A stretch of 12,241 bases of DNA from contig CAAENO010000056.1 of NCBI GenBank assembly GCA_900757385.1, positions 1 through 12,241 of the forward strand. The letters run 5' to 3'. The notes under the pieces were generated by a model. It searched no databases. It had not been told where the DNA came from and saw only the letters and a list, made by a program, of their open reading frames with translations. Source of the stretch: an uncultured Collinsella sp. (GTDB taxonomy: Bacteria > Actinomycetota > Coriobacteriia > Coriobacteriales > Coriobacteriaceae). Each line of letters begins with the position of its first letter. The first letter of the stretch is position 1. The position numbers and the translations under genes were made by a program. Of this stretch, positions 1-6,091 are shown piece after piece.

Positions 1-34
1 GCAAGACGAGCGTGCCCGTCAGCATCCGGCGCAT
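1..34 (-). CDS. Possible start of a further minus-strand gene, cut by the window edge
   Basis: On the minus strand an ATG lies 6 nt after the map stop codon and opens a frame reading MRRMLTGTLVL to the window edge. The two arginines followed by hydrophobic residues resemble the start of a signal peptide or first membrane helix. No strong ribosome binding site precedes it, so it would depend on translational coupling to map. A second in-frame ATG sits at positions 25-23. Eleven codons are too few to identify a family, and the frame could be chance. Confidence 0.3.
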   Translation of the reverse strand, partial: MRRMLTGTLVL

Positions 35-40
35 CCGCGG

Positions 41-928
41 CTACCAGCTCAGCAGCTCGTAGCCGTCCTCGGTCACCACTAGCTGTACCTCGCACTGGGC
101 CGAATCGCTGCCGTCCTTGGTGCGCACGCACCAGCCGTCGCCCTTGCTAATCTTGATATCGGGCGCTCCGGCGTTGACCATGGGCTCGATGGTAAAGACC
201 ATGCCTGGCACCATGATGGTGTCTACGTCGGGCGCCTCGGTGGTAAAGCCCACAAACGGGTCCTCGTGGAACTCCTTACCGATGCCGTGTCCGCCGTACT
301 CACGCACCACGCTAAAGCCGGCGTCCTCGACGGTCTTTTGCACAGCCTCGGCCATAACGGAGAGCGGTAGCCATGGCTTGACGGCCGCCAGACCCGCTTC
401 CACGCTGGCGCGGGTGACATCGACCAGGCGCTGGCGCTCGGCCGAGACCTCGCCGATGCAGAACATGCGGCTCGAGTCGCTAAAGTAGCCGTCTAGGATC
501 GTGGAACAGTCCACGTTGATGATGTCGCCCTCGTGCAGCACGTCCGTATCGCAGGGAATGCCGTGGCAGACCACATCATTGATCGAGGTGCACACGCTCT
601 TGGGGTAGCCCTCGTAGTTGAGGTCGGCCGGCGTGCCACCGTGCTCGACGGTGTAGTCGTAGATCATCTGGTCGATCTGGTTGGTGGTCATGCCTGCGGC
701 GATATGCTCGCCCACATAATCGAGCACGCCCACGTTGATGGCTGCCGAGCGCTTGATGCCCTCGATATCGGCGGGAGTCTTGTAGAGCGTACGGGGCAGA
801 ACCTCCCAGCCCTCCTCCCACAGGCGCTCGAGGCGCTCGTCGAAGGCGCTATGGCATTTCTTATATTTCTTGCCGCTGCCGCACCAGCAAGCGTCGTTGC
901 GGCCGGGCACGGGTCCTTTGTCATACAT
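41..928 (-). CDS. map: Type I methionine aminopeptidase with N-terminal SEC-C zinc motif
   Basis: This 295-residue cytosolic metalloprotease removes the initiator methionine from nascent proteins. Residues 14-26 form a SEC-C zinc motif (C14, C16, C25, H26), which in other SEC-C proteins binds zinc and is associated with the ribosome or SecB. The catalytic pita-bread domain fills about 45-295. By analogy with E. coli MetAP the five metal ligands are all present: D140, D151, H214 (in GHGIG), E248 (in TIEPMVNAG) and E280 (in AQCEVQ). The substrate-contacting histidines H122 (VCHGIP) and H221 (FHEDP) are also present, so the enzyme should be active. The start is supported by AGGAA 8 nt upstream. 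It follows the radical SAM gene on the same strand after 92 nt but appears to have its own -10 element. The SEC-C extension makes it longer than the roughly 250-265 residues of minimal type I enzymes; such fusions are known in several phyla. Confidence 0.96.
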   Translation of the reverse strand: MYDKGPVPGRNDACWCGSGKKYKKCHSAFDERLERLWEEGWEVLPRTLYKTPADIEGIKRSAAINVGVLDYVGEHIAAGMTTNQIDQMIYDYTVEHGGTPADLNYEGYPKSVCTSINDVVCHGIPCDTDVLHEGDIINVDCSTILDGYFSDSSRMFCIGEVSAERQRLVDVTRASVEAGLAAVKPWLPLSVMAEAVQKTVEDAGFSVVREYGGHGIGKEFHEDPFVGFTTEAPDVDTIMVPGMVFTIEPMVNAGAPDIKISKGDGWCVRTKDGSDSAQCEVQLVVTEDGYELLSW

Positions 929-953
929 GGCTAACTTCCTTTCATCCGCAGCT

Positions 954-959
954 AGTATA
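954..959 (-). promoter_or_regulatory. Probable -10 element of the map promoter
   Basis: Read on the minus strand, these bases are TATACT, five of six matches to the sigma-70-type consensus, 25 nt before the map start codon. The -35 region is weak (ATGAGC at 16 nt spacing is the best I see). The predicted 5' leader is only about 20 nt and holds just the AGGAA ribosome binding site. The assignment is by eye. Confidence 0.45.
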
Positions 960-1020
960 GCCCACCCGCAGACCAGCTCATTTGGGATGGGGCTAATTTA
1001 ACTGCTGGCGGGCGGCCGCG

Positions 1021-1797
1021 CTAGTAGCTCACCTGGCAAGGGGTGCCGAGGGCTTGGACGCGCGCGGCAATGGCGTCGAGCACCTCGGGCGCTGCTTTGG
1101 CAAGGCCAGCGACTGGTGTCTCGCGCGCGACCGTGTAGATGGTCGCCTCCTGCGGACGAATGCGCTCAAGCGCCGCGAGCCAGGGGGCAACATACTCCTC
1201 GCCGGTATTGTCGATGAGCTTGCCCTGATACTCGCCGGTCAAAAAGATCGTCTGGATAATAACGTGACCGTCAAAGCTTGCGAACGTCTCGATCTGGTGT
1301 TCGACGTCGTAGGGGCCAACAGGCTGGTCGAGCAGCTGGATAAACGCCGGGTCGACGGTATCGAGCTTAAGAATGTTGTCGTCGACCATCATGAGCGCGT
1401 CGTGCACTTCGGGACGGTCGGCGCGCGTGCCGTTGGAGAGCACGGCGATCTTGGAGTTTGGGGCAAGCTCGTCGCGCAGTGCGACGGCGCCGGCGATGGC
1501 CTGTGGAAACTCCGGTGCGGCGGTGGGCTCGCCGTTGCCTGCGAAGGTGATCACATCGGGGAGCTCGCCCTCGGCTGCCATCTCGCGCAGCTTTGCCTCG
1601 AGCGCTTCGAGTACCACGGCAGCCGTGTTATACGGCTCATGGCAGGGGCGCTCGGCGTTGAGGCCGTTCTCGCAGTAGATGCAGTCGAACGTGCAGATTT
1701 TGCCGCTGGCCGGCATCATGTTGACGCCGAGCGAGAGACCAAGGCGACGGCTGCGAACGGGCCCAAAGATGGGGCTGGCATTCAAAAACGTAGACAT
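1021..1797 (-). CDS. Radical SAM protein (COG0731-like Fe-S oxidoreductase)
   Basis: The product is a 258-residue cytosolic radical SAM protein. C35, C39 and C42 form the CxxxCxxC motif (CTFDCIYC) that holds the 4Fe-4S cluster cleaving S-adenosylmethionine. FAGNGEPT at 86-92 is the conserved SAM-contacting segment of the COG0731 group, and the opening FGPVRSRRLGLSLGVN is typical of the short bacterial members annotated only as radical SAM proteins. The frame stays open a further 198 codons upstream, but that part lies across and antisense to the hydrolase gene. GAGGAG at 1812-1807 stands 9 nt before the ATG at 1797 and 3 nt before an ATG at 1803, so the later ATG (MSTFLNAS) is chosen, as in family members. 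No partner gene indicates a substrate. The C-terminal part after about 225 has no second cluster motif. The reaction is unknown; the fold assignment is secure. Confidence 0.9.
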   Translation of the reverse strand: MSTFLNASPIFGPVRSRRLGLSLGVNMMPASGKICTFDCIYCENGLNAERPCHEPYNTAAVVLEALEAKLREMAAEGELPDVITFAGNGEPTAAPEFPQAIAGAVALRDELAPNSKIAVLSNGTRADRPEVHDALMMVDDNILKLDTVDPAFIQLLDQPVGPYDVEHQIETFASFDGHVIIQTIFLTGEYQGKLIDNTGEEYVAPWLAALERIRPQEATIYTVARETPVAGLAKAAPEVLDAIAARVQALGTPCQVSY

Positions 1798-1828
1798 AGG
1801 CATATGCTCCTCAAGACAATTGTGCCTA

Positions 1829-1837
1829 AGCATAGCA
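1829..1837 (-). promoter_or_regulatory. Probable extended -10 promoter of the radical SAM gene
   Basis: Read on the minus strand, the bases are TGCTATGCT, an extended -10 (TGn followed by TATGCT) about 32 nt before the chosen start codon. No good -35 hexamer stands at the expected spacing, which is tolerated with a TGn extension. The predicted leader is about 25 nt. Position and motif fit the start chosen for the gene, but this is read by eye. Confidence 0.4.
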
Positions 1838-1940
1838 TCGGCTCCAAAGCAAGGTGTGGGCTCTTGCTTTACAAGTTTCGTTTTTTCACGTCGCTCATGA
1901 TGCCGTGCCATGAAAAGCCTCGGGTCGGGTAAAGTTAATC

Positions 1941-1948
1941 TGTTAACA
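1941..1948. promoter_or_regulatory. TGTTAACA palindrome upstream of the hydrolase gene
   Basis: A perfect 8-bp palindrome sits in the divergent gap between the radical SAM and hydrolase genes. The same octamer recurs at 2867-2874 and a split version (TGTTAC, 4 nt, GTAACA) at 2971-2986. It could be an operator half or chance. I could not identify a convincing -35/-10 pair for the hydrolase itself in this gap. Confidence 0.2.
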
Positions 1949-2022
1949 AGGTGTAAAGCAATGCGGGTCCATCCAACCGTGCTGACGTGCAACTGGATGA
2001 GCATTGATGATGGGGGCACAAC

Positions 2023-2820
2023 ATGGATTTTACGGTCGAGAATGCGGGCACCACGATTGCCTGTCGCGAATATGCCGACCCGGATGTGTCGCCTGATGCT
2101 CCTGCCTTGGTGTGCGTGCACGGCGCTTGTGTCGACGGCACATTTTTCGACGGCATCGCTTGTGAGCTCAGTCGCAACTACCGCGTAATTGCCTACGACC
2201 GCCGCGGCTGTGGTGGCAGCAGCGATGCGGCAGACGGCAGCTATGATCTTGCCGCTCAGGCCGCCGATCTGCAAGCCGTGATCGAACACGTTGGCGCTCC
2301 GACAAATGTGCTTGCGCACAGCGCCGGTACGTTGGTGGCGCTGGAGCTTCTTCGTACCGAACCCCATCTCGTCGACCGTGCGATTCTGCATGAGCCGGCT
2401 GTGTCGGCCGAAGGCGTCGGCATGGGCGCAGCTCCGGTTTTGCTCGATATGATTGCGGCTGGAAAGGTTTCAAGGGCGCTCCGGCTTTTCTTGGGAGCCC
2501 TCGGCGACATGGACCCCGAGGCTCCTGGGACGACCGAAGCGGAAGTCAAACATGCCCTGCGCAATGGCCGTTGCTTCATGGCAAACGAATACGGGATTAC
2601 TATGACCTGCGTTCCCGATTGGGATAGCGTTCGCGCGTCAAAAACGGTGGCCGCCGTGCTCCTGGGCGAGCTCTCGATTGGCACGCCCCGCGAGGCTGGC
2701 ACGCGAGCGGCCGCCGAATATCTCGATTGCCCCCTCGTGACAATCCCGGGCGCGCACAACGGCCTGCGCGATCGCCCGGCAGCGGCTGCCCAGACTGTCC
2801 GTAGCATCCTGGGGCTCTAG
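2023..2820 (+). CDS. Alpha/beta-fold hydrolase
   Basis: The 265-residue product has the layout of the single-domain alpha/beta hydrolase superfamily (esterases, lipases, haloperoxidase-like proteins) and no signal peptide, so it is cytosolic. VHGACVDGTFF at 32-42 carries the HG oxyanion-hole motif. The nucleophile elbow is S100 within AHSAG, where the usual first glycine of GxSxG is alanine. AYDRRGCGGSS at 57-67 is the usual strand-4 segment after the oxyanion loop. H245 in PGAHNGLRDRP is the catalytic histidine. The acid is less certain; E216 in LLGELS is a candidate. A cap region lies at about 130-200. The start is fixed by an in-frame stop four codons upstream at 2008-2010, and GGGGG at 2012-2016 can serve as ribosome binding site. 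The gene stands alone, divergent from the radical SAM gene. The substrate cannot be read from the sequence. Confidence 0.9.
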   Translation: MDFTVENAGTTIACREYADPDVSPDAPALVCVHGACVDGTFFDGIACELSRNYRVIAYDRRGCGGSSDAADGSYDLAAQAADLQAVIEHVGAPTNVLAHSAGTLVALELLRTEPHLVDRAILHEPAVSAEGVGMGAAPVLLDMIAAGKVSRALRLFLGALGDMDPEAPGTTEAEVKHALRNGRCFMANEYGITMTCVPDWDSVRASKTVAAVLLGELSIGTPREAGTRAAAEYLDCPLVTIPGAHNGLRDRPAAAAQTVRSILGL

Positions 2821-2866
2821 CAGCCGTAAAAATCAAAACAGTCTTCACTCGCAAACGTTTCGGCCG

Positions 2867-2874
2867 TGTTAACA
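2867..2874. promoter_or_regulatory. Second TGTTAACA palindrome, after the hydrolase gene
   Basis: This octamer is identical to the one at 1941-1948. It lies in the 211-nt gap between the hydrolase and the GGDEF/HD-GYP gene, about 140 nt before the latter's predicted -10. The gap shows no intrinsic terminator for the hydrolase gene and no further open frame I would trust. Confidence 0.2.
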
Positions 2875-2970
2875 AATGTGCTCAAAACCTCACGTCTGCG
2901 ACTTCAATCGCGCCGCCTGCCAACTCATAAAAATGTAACAGCATTCACGTGCTTACCTGCATCGGCAAGG

Positions 2971-3007
2971 TGTTACCCTTGTAACATTTGGAACCCACCG
3001 CTACCAT
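2971..3007 (+). promoter_or_regulatory. Candidate promoter with overlapping palindrome for the GGDEF/HD-GYP gene
   Basis: TTGTAA at 2979-2984 and TACCAT at 3002-3007 are separated by 17 nt and each matches the -35/-10 consensus at four of six positions. That places the transcript start near 3014, with a leader of about 18 nt. The palindrome TGTTAC-CCTT-GTAACA (2971-2986) covers the -35 hexamer, where a repressor would block polymerase. A further ATGTAACA stands at 2933-2940. The ribosome binding site is AAAGGG at 3020-3025, 6 nt before the ATG. Confidence 0.4.
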
Positions 3008-3031
3008 GCGAAACTATCGAAAGGGCCCCAT

Positions 3032-4912
3032 ATGCTCAATAATCACGAGGTCAATCTAACCGACGAGGAGGCTGCCGCCGAGGTCGCCCGTGTCGCGAAG
3101 ACCTACCCCGTGGTACGTTTGCTGTCGGCCGATCAGATTAAGAGCGAGCCTAACTGCCTGCTCGCCGGCGATCGCTGCCCTTGTCTGCGTCAGTCGAGTC
3201 TTGAGGCCTTGGTAGATTCGGGCGAGGTGTCGGAGCAGCTACTCAATGATGGTATTGAGTACCGCGCCCGTCTGCGCCCTCTAAAGGTCGAGGGCGAGCC
3301 TCACGTCCTGCTGATGGTGCGTCCGATCGATGAGCAAGAGGCTGCAGAAGAGGACCTTGTCTACACCGACGTGCTGACGAGCGTGCACAATCGCCGATAT
3401 TACGAGGAAAAGCTCCGCAACGCCCGCATGAATGCCGGCGTTGCGATGATCGACCTTGATGATTTTAGGGTCTTCAACGATACGTGTGGCCGTCATGCCG
3501 GCGACCTTGCGCTCGGTGCTGTGGCGACAGCCATGCGCAGCAGAATCCGTTCGACTGACGATCTTGTGCGCTATGGCTGCGACAAGTTTGTGGTTGTCAT
3601 GTCCAATATTCCCTCCGATGACTTCACCCGTCGCCTGCATCAGGTGTCCGATGCCGTTCATTCCACGATTATTCCGGGCCATGAGTACGTGAGCTTGACG
3701 GCATGTGTTGGTGGCGTTCGCATTCATGGCGAGACGGTCGATGAGGGCGTTGGCCGCGCTGCTCAGTTACTGAGCCGCGCTAAGGCAAAAGCCGGTACGG
3801 TCGTGACCGATGCCGATTCCATCGAGGCCTTCCAAAGCGAAAAGCCTTTGGTGCTTATCGCCGATGACTCCGAGATGAACCGAGCCATTCTCAGCGAGAT
3901 GCTCAAGGACGAGCATTGCATCCTCGAGGCCGATAACGGTCGTGCGGCGCTCGACATGGTCGACCGCTATGGCGATGAGTTGTCGCTCGTGCTGCTGGAT
4001 ATTGTCATGCCGGGCATAAGCGGCTTTGAGGTGCTGGCCGGTCTGTCGCGCCGATCGGTTAGTGACAATCTGCCTGTCATCATGATTTCGAGCGAAGATT
4101 CCGATGATATGGTTCTGCGCGCGTACGAGCTAGGCGCCTCGGACTATATCAACCGCCCGTTTGACTCCCGTGTCGTGCGCCGCCGCGTAAGCAACACCAT
4201 CCGCCTGTACGCCAAACAGCGCCGCCTGACGAACCTGCTGTCCCAACAGTACAACGAGCGCGTCAAGAACAGTCGCATGCTCATCGACATCATGGCCGGC
4301 GTCATGGAGCTTCGCAACGGCGAGAGCGGTAGGCACGTTACGAACATCGAAAAGCTGACCGAGCTGCTGCTTGGCTATCTGGTCCAGCGTAGCGGCACGA
4401 TCTCCCTCGACAATGAGGAACGCTCCACGATCGCCCTGGCTTCGGCGCTGCACGATATCGGCAAGATGTCGATTGACGATGCGATCCTCAACAAGCCCGG
4501 GCGCCTCACGCCCGAGGAATTCGAGATTATGAAGACGCATACCACGATTGGCGCCAACATGCTGCTCGAGCTGGGCAGCCATCACGCCGGCAATGCGCTT
4601 ATGGAATATGCGTACCAGATTGCGCGTTGGCATCACGAGCGCTGGGACGGCAAGGGTTATCCCGATGGCCTTAAGGGCGACGAAATTCCCATCGCCGCGC
4701 AGGTGGTTTCGGTGGCTGACGTGTACGATGCACTGACGAGCGTGCGCGTGTACAAGGACGCTATCCCGCACGAGGAGGCGATCCAGATGATCCTGGACGG
4801 TAAGTGCGGCACCTTTAACCCGCTGCTGCTCGATTGCCTGCTCGAGGTGCAAGACCGTATTGCCGAGACGTTGGCACGCCCCGCCGACGTCGTCGCGTTT
4901 CCCACGATTTAG
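3032..4912 (+). CDS. Multidomain signalling protein: altered GGDEF, receiver, HD-GYP phosphodiesterase
   Basis: The 626-residue cytosolic protein has no membrane segment. Residues 1-105 match no family I recognise; two cysteines (C49, C51) stand in RCPCLRQ. A GGDEF domain follows at about 108-262. Its signature is GCDKF (182-186) instead of GGDEF/GGEEF, while metal and guanine positions D141, N149 and D158 and an inhibitory-site motif RSTD (173-176) are kept. It may therefore sense c-di-GMP or GTP rather than make c-di-GMP. A receiver domain covers about 272-390 with acidic pair D278/D279, phospho-acceptor D323 and S353; the usual KPF lysine is R375. The HD-GYP domain (about 410-610) has H435, H474-D475, H503, H534-H535, GYP 542-544 and D563, so it should hydrolyse c-di-GMP. 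Linker residues 390-415 look helical. The Hpt gene begins 23 nt downstream and is probably co-transcribed, suggesting phosphorelay control of the phosphodiesterase. Confidence 0.93.
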   Translation: MLNNHEVNLTDEEAAAEVARVAKTYPVVRLLSADQIKSEPNCLLAGDRCPCLRQSSLEALVDSGEVSEQLLNDGIEYRARLRPLKVEGEPHVLLMVRPIDEQEAAEEDLVYTDVLTSVHNRRYYEEKLRNARMNAGVAMIDLDDFRVFNDTCGRHAGDLALGAVATAMRSRIRSTDDLVRYGCDKFVVVMSNIPSDDFTRRLHQVSDAVHSTIIPGHEYVSLTACVGGVRIHGETVDEGVGRAAQLLSRAKAKAGTVVTDADSIEAFQSEKPLVLIADDSEMNRAILSEMLKDEHCILEADNGRAALDMVDRYGDELSLVLLDIVMPGISGFEVLAGLSRRSVSDNLPVIMISSEDSDDMVLRAYELGASDYINRPFDSRVVRRRVSNTIRLYAKQRRLTNLLSQQYNERVKNSRMLIDIMAGVMELRNGESGRHVTNIEKLTELLLGYLVQRSGTISLDNEERSTIALASALHDIGKMSIDDAILNKPGRLTPEEFEIMKTHTTIGANMLLELGSHHAGNALMEYAYQIARWHHERWDGKGYPDGLKGDEIPIAAQVVSVADVYDALTSVRVYKDAIPHEEAIQMILDGKCGTFNPLLLDCLLEVQDRIAETLARPADVVAFPTI

Positions 4913-4935
4913 TTTGACCAAAGGAGTTTTAATCC

Positions 4936-5292
4936 ATGATTTCCATGCGTGAGGCGTATGAGAAGATCGGCGCTAATTATGATGACGCGTGCGCTCGGCT
5001 GATGGGCGAGGAAATGCTTGCCCGCTTTGCCCTCAAGTTTTTGGATGACGAGAGCATGGACAAGCTGGAGGCCGCCATGGCGGCAGGAGACGCCGAAGGT
5101 GCGTTTATGGCAGCGCACACGCTCAAGGGCGTGAGCCAGAACCTGGGATTCGATAATCTGTACGAGCCGGCGGTCGTGGTGACCGAAGCGCTGCGCGGCG
5201 CCGATGCCGTTGACGGCGCTCGCGAGGGAATGCATGCGTTGCAGCAGCAATATGCGGCTACGATGTCGGCCCTGCGCGAGGCGGCCGAGTAA
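4936..5292 (+). CDS. Stand-alone histidine phosphotransfer (Hpt) protein
   Basis: The 118-residue, largely helical soluble protein has the Hpt signature AHTLKGVSQNLGF (60-72). H61 is the phosphorylatable histidine, with K64 and G65 in their usual places. Its length is that of a single four-helix Hpt bundle with no kinase parts. In phosphorelays such proteins pass phosphoryl groups between receiver domains. AAGGAG at 4921-4926 stands 9 nt from the chosen ATG; the ATG three codons later would be 18 nt away and is rejected. The gene lies 23 nt after the GGDEF-receiver-HD-GYP gene, whose receiver is the obvious partner. The other receiver and the histidine kinase that feed it are not in this window. 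The family call is firm; the partner is inferred from position. Confidence 0.92.
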   Translation: MISMREAYEKIGANYDDACARLMGEEMLARFALKFLDDESMDKLEAAMAAGDAEGAFMAAHTLKGVSQNLGFDNLYEPAVVVTEALRGADAVDGAREGMHALQQQYAATMSALREAAE

Positions 5293-5314
5293 GAGGCTGT
5301 GAGCCTTGATGACT

Positions 5315-5411
5315 ATGAGCGTGGATAATCTCCCGTTTTAGGCCCGGTGGCGGCCTCAAAGTGGGAGATTATCCACGCTCGTTCGATACGTGTCCAAAAA
5401 TCCACGCTCAT
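5315..5411. repeat. Long palindrome with an extra third half-arm (REP/MITE-like)
   Basis: The arms GAGCGTGGATAATCTCCC (5317-5334) and its exact reverse complement (5363-5380) are followed inward by a partly paired stretch and an AGGCC/GGCCT stem (5340-5344 with 5352-5356), closing on CGGTGGC. Twenty bases after the right arm, TCCACGCTCAT (5401-5411) repeats the outer end of the arm and is an exact complement of 5315-5325. The left arm could therefore pair with either right copy. No U-tract follows on either strand, so it is not a standard intrinsic terminator, although it sits 22 nt after the Hpt stop codon. Long imperfect hairpins of this kind are often dispersed repeats; whether this one is repeated in the genome cannot be seen here. 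Confidence 0.75.
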
Positions 5412-5468
5412 CTCTTCTGATTAGTGAATGGCCTATGCGCACTGGCGGGGCTTTCCGCATGCAATCCA

Positions 5469-5502
5469 TATCGTTGTTCGATAAACTGTTCGAATAACGA
5501 TA
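5469..5502. promoter_or_regulatory. Inverted repeat upstream of the DUF2975-XRE pair, candidate operator
   Basis: TATCGTTGTTCGA (5469-5481) and TCGAATAACGATA (5490-5502) are complementary at 12 of 13 positions around an 8-nt centre, 20 nt before the DUF2975 start codon. Position and dyad symmetry suit an operator for the XRE regulator encoded by the second gene. I see no convincing -35/-10 pair here, though TTGTTC at 5474-5479 could serve as a -35. The stretch 5412-5468 shows nothing recognisable. Confidence 0.45.
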
Positions 5503-5522
5503 GAGTCGATGAGGGTGAGTGT

Positions 5523-6083
5523 ATGTCCAACAGCGTTCAGCGTATGGCCAAGGCGGGCGAAAAAATCAGGAAGCTTGGTTTTTGCATGGCAACCGTTTTT
5601 GCAGGGATGCTCGTCGCTTTTGCCGCGTTGGTTGTTTACGTGATCTGGTATGCGGTTGCAAACGTTGTTTCTGTCGATTCTTTCGGTGTCGTGACGCTTC
5701 TCGATGGCGGGAGCATCGTTATCCCAAGCGGGCTGTGCCTGGCACTCGTCGTGGGTATTTCGCTTGTCGTTTTGTGCGGGATCAGCCGTAACATCTCGCG
5801 AGGCGTCTCGCCCTTTACCAAGACGCATGTGCGGCTTATCCGTGTTCTCGCGCTTGCCTTTGCTGTTAACGCTGCGGTTTCGTTTGTTGGTGCCTATGGA
5901 TCGGTCAATCTCACCATCGGCGGACTGGAGCTTTACATCGTGCCTCATTCCTTCGTTATTGAGATTTGCCAAGGCGCTACCTTTGATGCGGGGTCGCTTA
6001 TCGGCGCGGCCGTCTGTTTGTTTGTCTCGGTGATCTGGAGCTATGCCTCGCTGCTCCAGGAGCAGTCTGACGAGCTTGTGTAG
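5523..6083 (+). CDS. DUF2975 family membrane protein
   Basis: The 186-residue integral membrane protein has four likely helices at about 20-48, 68-87, 103-124 and 156-176. SRGVSPFT (92-99) between helices 2 and 3 and the C-terminal LLQEQSDELV (177-186) are hallmarks of DUF2975. Proteins of this family are commonly encoded beside a small XRE regulator, as here and as I recall for the Bacillus subtilis YoaS-YozG pair; their biochemical role is unknown. The frame is open from 5424, but GAGGGTG at 5511-5517 places the start at the ATG at 5523. The next gene starts 8 nt after the stop, so the two are co-transcribed. The membrane protein may sense or modulate the activity of the regulator. That is an inference from gene pairing only. 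Confidence 0.88.
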   Translation: MSNSVQRMAKAGEKIRKLGFCMATVFAGMLVAFAALVVYVIWYAVANVVSVDSFGVVTLLDGGSIVIPSGLCLALVVGISLVVLCGISRNISRGVSPFTKTHVRLIRVLALAFAVNAAVSFVGAYGSVNLTIGGLELYIVPHSFVIEICQGATFDAGSLIGAAVCLFVSVIWSYASLLQEQSDELV

Positions 6084-6091
6084 GAGGAAAC

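Noticed and set aside
1054..1932. Plus-strand open frame of 292 codons opposite the radical SAM gene
   Set aside because: Its composition is that of an antisense shadow of a GC-rich gene, and no recognisable domain appears.
1981..2022. Promoter hexamers for the alpha/beta hydrolase
   Set aside because: CTGACG and nearby sequences give no acceptable -10 at 16-18 nt, so no promoter was called.
1798..2391. N-terminal extension of the radical SAM reading frame on the minus strand
   Set aside because: It runs antisense through the start of the alpha/beta hydrolase gene, has no family similarity, and the ribosome binding site and family-typical start lie at 1797.
4130..4921. Minus-strand open frame of 263 codons opposite the HD-GYP domain
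   Set aside because: The plus strand carries all HD-GYP motifs; the reverse frame shows no domain and is a shadow.
5317..5380. Intrinsic terminator for the Hpt operon
   Set aside because: No U-tract follows either arm, and the long AT-containing arms plus a third copy fit a repeat element better; a partial role in termination is not excluded.
5424..5522. Longer start for the DUF2975 protein
   Set aside because: The extra 33 residues have no membrane or family character, cover the inverted repeat, and lack the ribosome binding site seen before 5523.
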